DNA of 64,000 nucleotides, taken from NCBI RefSeq assembly GCF_004352915.1, contig NZ_SJSY01000068.1, forward strand, positions 154,663 to 218,662. The letters run 5' to 3'. This stretch comes from Flavobacterium zhairuonense. Lineage in GTDB: Bacteria; Bacteroidota; Bacteroidia; Flavobacteriales; Flavobacteriaceae. The notes beneath the pieces were generated by a model that saw only the letters and a list, made by a program, of their open reading frames with translations, did not search any database and was not told the DNA's origin. Positions within the stretch are counted from its first letter, which is position 1; each line of letters opens with the position of its first letter. Shown piece after piece: positions 1-7,598 of the stretch. The translations under genes were made by a program, and so were the position numbers.

Positions 1-749
1 AAAAGATAGCCTGATTTAAGCCTTGCGTTTGTTTTCCAATATAAGAAGAATAAAATTGCAAATACAAAAATGTAGCAAAATGCTTCGTATAATTGTGTTG
101 GGTGTTTTGCTGGAACTTGCGCTAGTAAATCGGCAAATTTTGGATCATGTGCGATTGCGTTATAAGCATCTTTTGGGTTAGCAATTCCAGTTTTCTGTAC
201 AGCATCATTTTTAGTGAATGTGTCATGTAAAAAACGAATTCCGAAAGCAGATGTTGTTTCGTGCCCGATGATTTCAGAATTGAAAAAGTTTCCTAAACGA
301 ACAAAAATAGCACCGCTCGCAACTGGAATAACAACACGATCTAAAATCCATAACAAAGGACGTTTTAAAATCATTTTGCTATAGAAATACATTGCTACAA
401 TGATTGAAATTGCTGCCCCATGACTTGCTAGACCTTGATAACCTGTGAATTCGAATTTTGGTTCAAATCTGAAAGGAAGAATGATTTCTAGTAAATGGTT
501 TCTGAAATATTCCCAGTCGTAAAAGAAAACATGCCCTAAACGCGCACCGGCTAAAGTAGCAAGAACCGTCCAAACAAATAAAGAATCCAGTTTGTCAAGT
601 GATTCGTTTTCGCGTTCAAAAATCTTTTTCATTAGGTACCATCCTAAACCAAAAGCAATTACGAACATTAAACTGTAATAGCGAATCATAAAAAATCCTA
701 AATCGATTCCTTCTGAAGGATTCCAAACCATGTTTAAGGCGTGTGTCAT
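1..749 (-). CDS. lgt: Prolipoprotein diacylglyceryl transferase (Lgt), 3' end cut by window edge
   Basis: Lgt transfers diacylglycerol from phosphatidylglycerol to the lipobox cysteine of prolipoproteins in the inner membrane, the first step of lipoprotein maturation. The reading frame opens with MTHALNMVWNPSEGIDLGFF and runs off the left edge, so about 250 residues are visible. Characteristic segments are visible: GARLGHVFFYDWEYF, SHGAAISI, an RLGNFFNSEIIG stretch and HPTQLYEA, with alternating hydrophobic helices. It is the last visible gene of a minus-strand run cysS-yidD-lgt, with 66 bp to yidD. The many lipobox proteins elsewhere in this window would be its substrates. Identification is firm; only the C-terminus is missing. 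Confidence 0.95.
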   Translation of the reverse strand, partial: MTHALNMVWNPSEGIDLGFFMIRYYSLMFVIAFGLGWYLMKKIFERENESLDKLDSLFVWTVLATLAGARLGHVFFYDWEYFRNHLLEIILPFRFEPKFEFTGYQGLASHGAAISIIVAMYFYSKMILKRPLLWILDRVVIPVASGAIFVRLGNFFNSEIIGHETTSAFGIRFLHDTFTKNDAVQKTGIANPKDAYNAIAHDPKFADLLAQVPAKHPTQLYEAFCYIFVFAILFFLYWKTNARLKSGYL

Positions 750-815
750 GTAGTATTATGTTTTGTATTAATTGTAAAAATAAATATTTAAAGCCGAGTT
801 CCTCTTTATAAAAAG

Positions 816-1055
816 TTAATGTTTGTGTGAACATTTCTTTTCTGGAACGGGATCATAGCCAGTTCTTCCCCAAGGATGACAGCTCATAATACGCTTCATC
901 CCGAGATAACCTCCATAAAATAATCCGTGTTTTTGAAGGGCTTCGATCATGTAACTTGAACATGTAGGCTCAAATCGGCAGGACGCTGGTGTAAATGGCG
1001 AAATGGCGGTTTGATAAAAGCGCACTAATAAAACAAATGGAGTGATTGCTTTCAT
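816..1055 (-). CDS. yidD: Membrane protein insertion efficiency factor YidD
   Basis: Small protein of 79 residues in the YidD family, which assists YidC/Sec-dependent insertion of inner membrane proteins. The N-terminal amphipathic or hydrophobic stretch (about residues 3-20) is followed by the conserved cysteine-rich core [15 protein letters not shown] (residues 26-40), a GGYLGMKRI segment and CHPW-G-GYDPVP near residues 59-71. The length is typical. It starts 20 bp after the cysS stop and lies 66 bp before lgt on the same strand, so co-transcription with these envelope genes is likely. Confidence 0.95.
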   Translation of the reverse strand: MKAITPFVLLVRFYQTAISPFTPASCRFEPTCSSYMIEALQKHGLFYGGYLGMKRIMSCHPWGRTGYDPVPEKKCSHKH

Positions 1056-1075
1056 GGTTTTATGAAATGACTTTT

Positions 1076-2554
1076 TTAAATAGAAAAGCTGGTGCCTTCT
1101 TTTCCGTCTTTCAATTGGATGCCTAAAGCGATCAATTGATCACGGATTTGGTCAGAAAGTGCGAAGTTTTTATCTGCTCTGGCTTGATTTCTCATTGCGA
1201 TTAGCATATTTACAACGCCTTCTAATTTATCGTTATTGCTGTCAGAGCCTTTTTCATCGCTTAAGCCTAAAACATCAAATACAAAAGCATTGATTGCTGT
1301 TGTAAATGTTTTTAGATCTTCGGAAGAAATGGTTTCTTTTCCATCTTTCAATAAATTAATATAACGAACGCCTTCAAATAATTGAGCAATTAAAATTGGT
1401 GTATTAAAGTCGTCGTTCATGGCGTCGTAGCACAATTGTTTCCAAGCTTCAACATCAATAGAACTTGAACTTCCTGCAACAATATTTGGCAATGCATCAA
1501 GCGCTTCCATTAATCTTTTGTATCCTTTTTCAGCAGCGGTAATGGCGTCATCAGAGAAATCCAAAATACTTCTATAATGTGCTTGCAACATGAAAAAACG
1601 AGTCACAGAAGCTGAAAATGCTTTGCTTAGAATGGTATTGTCTCCACTTAAAATTTCGCCTGGTAAAATATTATTTCCAGTAGATTTAGCCATTTTCTTT
1701 CCGTTTAAGGTAAGCATATTGGCGTGCATCCAGTAATTTACTGGAGATTGTCCTGTGCAAGCTTCATTTTGTGCAATTTCGCATTCGTGGTGAGGGAATT
1801 TTAGATCCATTCCGCCTCCATGAATGTCAAAATGATTTCCTAAGTATTTTGTACTCATTGCTGTACATTCTAAGTGCCAGCCCGGAAAACCGTCGCTCCA
1901 AGGCGAAGGCCATCTCATGATATGTTCTGGTTCAGCTTTTTTCCAAAGTGCGAAATCCTGAGGATTTCTCTTGTCAGATTGTCCGTCTAGATCGCGAGTA
2001 TTGGCAAGCATATCTTCAATATTACGGCCACTTAAAATACCGTAATTATTAGTCTCATTGTATTTTACAACATCAAAATAAACCGATCCGTTGGCAACAT
2101 ATCCAATTCCTTTGTCAATGATTTTTTTGATGATTTCGATTTGTTCAATAATATGGCCAGTTGCAGTTGGCTCGATGCTTGGTGGCAAAAAGTTAAAGGA
2201 TTTTAGAATATCGTGAAAGTCAACAGTATAGCGCTGTACAACTTCCATAGGCTCTAATTGCTCTAAACGTGCTTTTTTGGCAATTTTATCCTCACCTTCA
2301 TCAACATCATCCACAATATGTCCTACGTCAGTGATATTTCGAACGTAACGAACTTTATAATCCAAATGAAGAAAATACCTAAAGATTACGTCAAAAGACA
2401 TAAAAGTTCTTACGTTTCCTAAATGAACATTGCTATATACTGTAGGTCCACAAACATACATTCCAACATTTCCTTCATGGATTGGTTTGAAATCTTCTTT
2501 TTCACCCGAAAGTGAATTGTATATTTTAAGCGGTTGCGTTGTATATAAAGGCAT
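1076..2554 (-). CDS. cysS: Cysteinyl-tRNA synthetase
   Basis: Class I aminoacyl-tRNA synthetase charging tRNA-Cys in the cytoplasm. The 492 residues carry the HIGH-type motif HLGN at 44-47, preceded by the zinc-ligand cysteine of YVCGPTVY (C35); other zinc-site residues are in WHLECTAMS and PHHECEIAQ. The KMSKS-type loop reads KMAKS in [12 protein letters not shown]. The C-terminal DALR-like helical region and the closing [14 protein letters not shown] are typical. First gene of the apparent cysS-yidD-lgt operon. The length is normal and nothing looks damaged. Confidence 0.98.
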   Translation of the reverse strand: MPLYTTQPLKIYNSLSGEKEDFKPIHEGNVGMYVCGPTVYSNVHLGNVRTFMSFDVIFRYFLHLDYKVRYVRNITDVGHIVDDVDEGEDKIAKKARLEQLEPMEVVQRYTVDFHDILKSFNFLPPSIEPTATGHIIEQIEIIKKIIDKGIGYVANGSVYFDVVKYNETNNYGILSGRNIEDMLANTRDLDGQSDKRNPQDFALWKKAEPEHIMRWPSPWSDGFPGWHLECTAMSTKYLGNHFDIHGGGMDLKFPHHECEIAQNEACTGQSPVNYWMHANMLTLNGKKMAKSTGNNILPGEILSGDNTILSKAFSASVTRFFMLQAHYRSILDFSDDAITAAEKGYKRLMEALDALPNIVAGSSSSIDVEAWKQLCYDAMNDDFNTPILIAQLFEGVRYINLLKDGKETISSEDLKTFTTAINAFVFDVLGLSDEKGSDSNNDKLEGVVNMLIAMRNQARADKNFALSDQIRDQLIALGIQLKDGKEGTSFSI

Positions 2555-2615
2555 ATTCTTTTTGCTGTTTAATCGTTTAATTGTTGATTTGTTTAATCGT
2601 TTTTATCAACATTCT

Positions 2616-2980
2616 TTATTCTTGTGAAAGATAATATTTTTTTAGATTATTTATTTGATTGCAGATTTTTTCAATTTTTTCTCTTGATGCTATATATTCT
2701 GTTTCTGAAACATAATTTAAATCTTTTGAAATAATTAAATGATTTAAAGTTTCCATGGCAGATGAATAAGAAATCGTCAGAAAATGCGCTTTATCCTTAT
2801 TCGTGCTTCTTGAAGTTCCTTCTGCAATATTTGTTGCAATTGATGATTAGCTTCTTTTATTTGGGAAGTTATTCCGAACAATTCATTTGATGGAAATTTA
2901 GTAGTTAATTTATAAATATCCAAAATAAACATTCTTGCATTTTGCCAAACTTCAAGCTTTTCAAATGAAAAAACATACAT
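2616..2980 (-). pseudogene. Four-helix-bundle protein, disrupted by a frameshift
   Basis: Remnant of the four-helix-bundle (23S rRNA-IVS-like) family. The first frame reads FEKLEVWQNARMFILDIYKLTTKFP...FGITSQIKEAN and then loses homology, stopping after 67 residues. The shifted frame from about position 2868 downward resumes exactly with the family core SSIATNIAEGTSRS and continues to SAMETLNHLIISKDLNYV before stopping at 2616. A single missing T (AATTCA read as AATCA) near position 2868 would restore one intact protein of about 120 residues. Function of the family is unknown. It may be a true pseudogene or a sequencing or assembly error. Flanked on both sides by TTTAATCG-type intergenic repeats. 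Confidence 0.85.
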
Positions 2981-2990
2981 TTTTTATTCT

Positions 2991-3078
2991 GTTTAATTGT
3001 TGATTTGTTTAATCGTTTAATCGAAATTTAGACTTAGTGATGAAGCGATTAAACAAATTAACGATTTACCGATTAAAC
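2991..3078. repeat. Imperfect inverted repeat of the TTTAATCG family
   Basis: Two arms of about 32 bp (2991-3023 and 3047-3078) built from GTTTAATCG and its complement CGATTAAAC face each other across a 23 bp loop. The right arm reaches the folE stop codon. Related sequence occurs at 2567-2605 and 14615-14721. In transcripts it would fold into a long hairpin, possibly a 3' end signal for folE. Confidence 0.7.
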
Positions 3079-3749
3079 TAAAATTGAGTATCCAGTTTAA
3101 TGTAATCCAAAAATTCTCTTTTCGTTTGAGGTTCTTTGAATTTTCCACCGAATTCAGATGTTACTGTACTGCTTTCAATGTCTTTAATTCCTCTTGAATT
3201 TACGCAAAGGTGTTTTGCATCGATAACACAAGCCACATCTTCTGTTCCTAAAGCTTTTTGAAGTTCTTGAACAATCTGCATAGTTAAACGCTCTTGTACT
3301 TGAGGTCTTTTTGCATAATATTCAACGATACGGTTCATTTTTGACAAACCAATAACGCGTCCGCTTGAGATATAAGCTACGTGAGCACGCCCAATGATTG
3401 GCAATAAATGATGTTCGCAAGTAGAATAAACCGTAATGTTTTTTTCTACCAACATTTCTCCATATTTGTAATTGTTGTCAAAAGTTGAGGCTTTTGGCTG
3501 TTTTGCAGGGTTTAAACCGCCAAAAATTTCTTTTACAAACATTTTAGCAACTCGGTTTGGAGTTCCTTTTATGCTGTCGTCTGTTAAATCCATTCCAAGA
3601 GTTTGAAGAATGTTTTCAACATCTTTTTTAATTTTTTCTATTTTTTCTTCATCAGTTATGTCAAAAGCGTCCGCTCTTAAAGGGTTTTTTGCATTACTGC
3701 TGAAATGACTGTCACCTATTTCGTCTAAAAAATCTTCGTTGTTTATCAT
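3078..3749 (-). CDS. folE: GTP cyclohydrolase I
   Basis: Converts GTP to 7,8-dihydroneopterin triphosphate, the entry step to tetrahydrofolate or pterin synthesis. The 223 residues show the zinc and active-site signature STCEHHLLPI (C111, H113/H114), the second cysteine in HLCVNSRG (C182), the RPQVQERLT segment and IKDIESSTVTSEFGG. The N-terminal extension (about residues 1-45) is variable in the family. Monocistronic on the minus strand, with a long hairpin repeat immediately downstream. Assignment is secure. Confidence 0.97.
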   Translation of the reverse strand: MINNEDFLDEIGDSHFSSNAKNPLRADAFDITDEEKIEKIKKDVENILQTLGMDLTDDSIKGTPNRVAKMFVKEIFGGLNPAKQPKASTFDNNYKYGEMLVEKNITVYSTCEHHLLPIIGRAHVAYISSGRVIGLSKMNRIVEYYAKRPQVQERLTMQIVQELQKALGTEDVACVIDAKHLCVNSRGIKDIESSTVTSEFGGKFKEPQTKREFLDYIKLDTQF

Positions 3750-3917
3750 TAAAAACTACTATTATAATGGGTATATCTTTTTAAGGCGGTAAAGATAATT
3801 AATAAATAGGAAACCTTTTCTATGGTTTTTATTATTTAATCGATCCTTTTTGGATATAATCTAAATTAATGCGGATTAAATGTGTTTTGGTCCAACGTTT
3901 TTCGTTATAGATTTTTA

Positions 3918-4670
3918 TTAATTGAAAAAAATGGCATAAGTACGTATGAAATCAATTGAAAAATCTGCAAATGCAAATTTGTGAGTAGAGTTGGTTTCTC
4001 CAGGAGGAAATTTTTTCGCAGACTGATATTTTGCTATTTCGCTTTCTGGACTTGTAAAACCGTAATTATATGCTGTTGCATAAAATCTGATTTTGTCTTG
4101 AGTGGTTTTGAAAGCAATATTTTGATATTTATATTCAGCGACAAACCAAAATACTTTTAGGTATCTTAATTGCCATTGAAAATTTTCTAATCGGGTTATT
4201 CTTTCTTTTCGAGCTTCTTTTTCATTTTTATTTTGGATGATAATCCATTGATAAGATTTTAGACTTTCGGTACTAGCAACATAATTTTCTAAGTTTTCTA
4301 AAAATGAAGGTTTCATCTGAAAATAACCAGTTGAGAAATCAGATGCTTCTTTTCCCTTATTTACATATAAAATTCTGTTTGAAGACGTTTCCAGGTAATC
4401 AGAATAAGAATCATATCTAAGAATTTCTGGAAAAGGAATAGATAAAATTTGTGCTTTTTCGGTTGTATCGAGTTCTAAGTCTATAAATTTCTTTTTCTTT
4501 TTTAATAATGAAACAGCGCGATTCATTTCTTTTCGGTAATATTCGATGCCTTCACTTTTGAGATTAAAAGCAAATCTGATTTTAGAATCGTACACTGCAT
4601 CGTTGTTATTTTTGTTTACAGCGAATGCAGATAGTAGAAATAGAAATAATATTACAGTTAACTTTTTCAT
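3918..4670 (-). CDS. Secreted protein with lysozyme/transglycosylase-like motifs
   Basis: No named family recognised. The start is placed at MKKLTVILFLFLLSAFAVN, a good signal peptide (250 residues); a longer frame upstream adds 32 residues that do not look like a leader. Sequence features resemble a lysozyme-like fold: a glutamate in IPFPEILRYDSY (E82), GYFQMKPSF (residues 115-123, like the GxxQ motif) and YATAYNYGF (197-205, like AAYNxG). These are the three signatures of soluble lytic transglycosylases in the expected order. A peptidoglycan-cleaving or peptidoglycan-binding role in the periplasm is therefore plausible but inferred. Confidence 0.75.
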   Translation of the reverse strand: MKKLTVILFLFLLSAFAVNKNNNDAVYDSKIRFAFNLKSEGIEYYRKEMNRAVSLLKKKKKFIDLELDTTEKAQILSIPFPEILRYDSYSDYLETSSNRILYVNKGKEASDFSTGYFQMKPSFLENLENYVASTESLKSYQWIIIQNKNEKEARKERITRLENFQWQLRYLKVFWFVAEYKYQNIAFKTTQDKIRFYATAYNYGFTSPESEIAKYQSAKKFPPGETNSTHKFAFADFSIDFIRTYAIFFN

Positions 4671-4748
4671 GTTAAAAGCCTTTATGTCTATGGCTAAATT
4701 ACTAATAATCAAATGATATAAAGGTTGTTTTGAAGTTGTTTTCAAAAA

Positions 4749-4785
4749 AAAAATCTGTTTCAACAATAAGCTGAAACAGATTTTT
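4749..4785 (-). terminator. Rho-independent terminator of the aminotransferase gene
   Basis: Perfect 14 bp stem (4749-4762 with 4772-4785) around a 9-base loop. On the minus strand it is followed by a run of Ts (As at 4744-4753). It sits 20 bp beyond the aminotransferase stop codon. Confidence 0.85.
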
Positions 4786-4804
4786 ATAATAAGAAGTTTA
4801 ATTT

Positions 4805-6001
4805 TTATCTTTTATTGTAAACTAAAAGCGCTTCTTTTAAAATATTTACTGCTGTAATCAAGTCTTTTTTGTTTAAAACATAAGCAATTCTTACTTGATT
4901 TAATCCCATTCCTGGAGTAGAATAGAATCCTTTTGCAGGAGCAACCATAACAGTTTCTCCATTTAAATCATAACTTTCTAAAAGCCATTGTGCAAAATCA
5001 TCTGAATCAGCGATTGGCAATTGGGCAATGCAATAAAATGCACCTTTTGGTTTGGTAACAATTACACCTTCAATTTTGTTCAATTCAGCAATTAAAGTGT
5101 CACGGCGCTCTTTGTATTCGCCAATTACTTCATCAAAATAACTTTGAGGCGTGTCGATTGCCGCTTCGCATGCAATTTGTTCAATAGTTGGTGGACTCAA
5201 ACGAGCTTGTGCAAATTTCATTACAGTTGCTAAAACATCTTTGTTTTTGGTAACCAAACAGCCAATTCTAGCACCGCACATGCTGTATCGTTTTGAAACA
5301 GAATCGACCATAATTACGTTTTGTTGTACATCTTCTAAATTCATTACAGAAAAATGTACATCAACTCCATCATATAAAAATTCGCGATAAACTTCATCTG
5401 CAATCAAATACAAATCGTGTTTTTTGATTAAACTCGCTAATTGTTTGATTTCTGTTTCAGAATATAAATAACCAGTTGGATTGCCTGGATTACAAATTAA
5501 AATCGCTTTTGTTCTTGGTGTGATCAGCTTTTCAACTTCTTCAATACTTGGCAATGCAAATGCAGTTTCAATTGTAGAAACGAGAGGCACAACAGTTGCA
5601 CTTGTAGAAGAAGCGAATGCATGGTAATTAGCATAAAAAGGTTCCGGGATGATGATTTCGTCTCCAGGATCCGTAATTGTGGCCAGTGCAAAAAGTAAGG
5701 CTTCAGAACCACCAGTTGTAACAATGATGTCTTCTGGGTTAACGTTTACATTTTGGCGCTGGTAAAAATGAGCTAATTTTTTTCTATAGCTTTCATATCC
5801 GGCAGACGGACTATATTCTATAATACTCAAATCAATATTTTTTACCGCCTCGATGGCCACTTCCGGTGTCTTGATATCCGGTTGACCAATGTTTAAGTGA
5901 TACACCTTGTGTCCTTTTTTCTTTGCTAGATCAGCAAAAGGAGCAAGCTTGCGTATCGGAGATTCGGGCATGTTTCTTCCCTTGTGTGAAATTGTCGGCA
6001 T
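4805..6001 (-). CDS. PLP-dependent class I aminotransferase
   Basis: Fold-type I aminotransferase of the aspartate aminotransferase (AAT I) group, 398 residues. The PLP-binding lysine is K237 in SVSKRYSMCGARIG. Also visible are TTGGSEAL (95-102), NPGNPTG (171-177), the PLP-nitrogen aspartate in LIADEVYREF (D202) and the substrate carboxylate arginine in NQVRIAYV near the C-terminus. It would interconvert an amino acid and a 2-oxo acid in the cytoplasm; substrate specificity (aspartate, aromatic or other) cannot be read from the sequence. It stands alone with its own terminator. Confidence 0.9.
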   Translation of the reverse strand: MPTISHKGRNMPESPIRKLAPFADLAKKKGHKVYHLNIGQPDIKTPEVAIEAVKNIDLSIIEYSPSAGYESYRKKLAHFYQRQNVNVNPEDIIVTTGGSEALLFALATITDPGDEIIIPEPFYANYHAFASSTSATVVPLVSTIETAFALPSIEEVEKLITPRTKAILICNPGNPTGYLYSETEIKQLASLIKKHDLYLIADEVYREFLYDGVDVHFSVMNLEDVQQNVIMVDSVSKRYSMCGARIGCLVTKNKDVLATVMKFAQARLSPPTIEQIACEAAIDTPQSYFDEVIGEYKERRDTLIAELNKIEGVIVTKPKGAFYCIAQLPIADSDDFAQWLLESYDLNGETVMVAPAKGFYSTPGMGLNQVRIAYVLNKKDLITAVNILKEALLVYNKR

Positions 6002-6124
6002 GAGTATAAATTATTGAAGTGCAAATTTGCATATTTTTTTCGAATTTAACGTAAACATTATGGGGTGTTATGGAAATGTAACAATTATCAATATTTTTAT
6101 TAATTTTATATTAAAATATTATCA

Positions 6125-7450
6125 ATGAAAAAATATTTTATGTTGTTTTTTGGGCTTTTGGTATCTTTCGCTATTCAAGCTCAAGATGATTTTTTGATTC
6201 ACAGCCACAGTAGTAAGATTACCATTCCGTTTAAAATGATAAATAATCTTGTTTTTATTCCGATTAAAGTAAACGGAATAGAGCTGAATTTCTTATTGGA
6301 TTCTGGCGTAGAAGAAACAATTTTGTTCAGTATGGATGAGAAGAAAGAAGTCAGTTTTAATAATGTTGTTAAAATAAAACTGAGAGGCCTAGGAAGTGAA
6401 GATGAAATCGAAGGACTAAAATCAACGAATAATATTTTTGAAACACATGGTTTGAAGTCAAATAATCATTTGGTTTATATAATATTAGATCAAAATTTTA
6501 ATTTGTCGTCTCATATCGGAATTCCGGTTAACGGGATTATTGGATATAAATTTTTTAAAAATAATTTAGTCGAAATAAATTATTCGAAGAAAAAAATCTA
6601 CGTTTATCCAAACACTGATGCTATTAAAGAAAGATTGGACAAGAAATTTAAAGCTGTTCCAATTACGATTGAAAGATCGAAACCTTATATTACCACAACT
6701 GCAGTAGTGGATAGCGTGCAGATTTCGGCTAAATTATTAATAGATATTGGTAATAGTGATGCTTTTTGGATATTTGAGAATGACAAAATAAAATTGCCTA
6801 AGAAGAATTTCCCTGACTTTTTAGGAAAAGGATTTAGCGGAGATATTGAAGGGCATCGTGCAAAAATTGCGAAGTTTTCAGTTGACGAATTTGATTTTAA
6901 AAATCCGATAGTCGCTTTTCCTGATTCAAGTTCGATTCGAAATGTAAAAATGGTGCCTGGACGTATTGGTTCAATTGGAGGGGAAGTCCTAAAGCGCTTT
7001 ACGATTGTTTTGGACTATGCAGATCAGAAGCTGTATCTGAAAAAAAATAATAAGTTTTCTGAACCTTTTACGTATAATAAAAGTGGTATAACAATACAGC
7101 ATAATGGTTTGCAATGGGTGCAAGAAACAGTACATATGGAGACCGTTCAAGTTGCCAACTCAATGTCTGATGTAGGGTATGATGCAAAAAAGGATGATAA
7201 TTTCAAATATAAATTCTCATTAAAACCAGTATATGAAATCGTCAACATCAGAAAAAAATCAGCGGCGGAAAAATGTGGTTTAAGAAAAGGCGATATTATT
7301 ATCAGTATAAATAACGCACTGCCTTATAAATACTCGTTACAACAAATAAATAGCCTTTTGAAATCTGAAGATGATGTTTGGATTGTCCTTGAAGTTGAAC
7401 GTGATAGTGTAGTTTTGAAATTTAGGTTTAAACTTGAGGATGAGTTGTAA
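6125..7450 (+). CDS. Secreted retropepsin-like aspartyl protease with PDZ domain
   Basis: Signal peptide at 1-20 (ending IQAQ). Two pepsin/retropepsin-like half domains follow: FLLDSGVEETIL with D59-S-G61, and LLIDIGNSDAFWIF with D207-I-G209. A C-terminal PDZ domain covers about residues 355-441 (YEIVNIRKKSAAEKCGLRKGDIIISIN). This matches the aspartyl-protease-plus-PDZ proteins common in Bacteroidetes, presumably acting in the periplasm or on the outer membrane. The second active-site motif is DIG rather than D[ST]G, which may weaken catalysis. Transcribed alone. Natural substrates are unknown. Confidence 0.85.
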   Translation: MKKYFMLFFGLLVSFAIQAQDDFLIHSHSSKITIPFKMINNLVFIPIKVNGIELNFLLDSGVEETILFSMDEKKEVSFNNVVKIKLRGLGSEDEIEGLKSTNNIFETHGLKSNNHLVYIILDQNFNLSSHIGIPVNGIIGYKFFKNNLVEINYSKKKIYVYPNTDAIKERLDKKFKAVPITIERSKPYITTTAVVDSVQISAKLLIDIGNSDAFWIFENDKIKLPKKNFPDFLGKGFSGDIEGHRAKIAKFSVDEFDFKNPIVAFPDSSSIRNVKMVPGRIGSIGGEVLKRFTIVLDYADQKLYLKKNNKFSEPFTYNKSGITIQHNGLQWVQETVHMETVQVANSMSDVGYDAKKDDNFKYKFSLKPVYEIVNIRKKSAAEKCGLRKGDIIISINNALPYKYSLQQINSLLKSEDDVWIVLEVERDSVVLKFRFKLEDEL

Positions 7451-7471
7451 TTGAGATATTTAAGAAAGTTT

Positions 7472-7504
7472 TTTGTGTCATAATAAAGAGATTCACTATT
7501 TTTG
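7472..7504 (+). promoter_or_regulatory. Bacteroidetes-type promoter for the adhesin gene
   Basis: A -33 TTTG at 7472-7475 and a -7 TATTTTTG (TAnnTTTG) at 7497-7504 are 21 bp apart, fitting the Flavobacterium housekeeping consensus. The inferred transcript start is near 7511, giving a leader of about 88 nt before 7599. Confidence 0.65.
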
Positions 7505-7598
7505 GAACGCAAGCACACTTTTGTGAAAAAATAATTGTTAAATTGCTAAACGCATTTAATATTGCTAATCATAACGCTTATTTCCAAAAAACATATTT

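Noticed and set aside
2430..2627. Plus-strand open frame over the start of cysS
   Set aside because: It lies antisense to the well supported N-terminus of cysteinyl-tRNA synthetase, has no family-like motifs and ends in low-complexity intergenic sequence.
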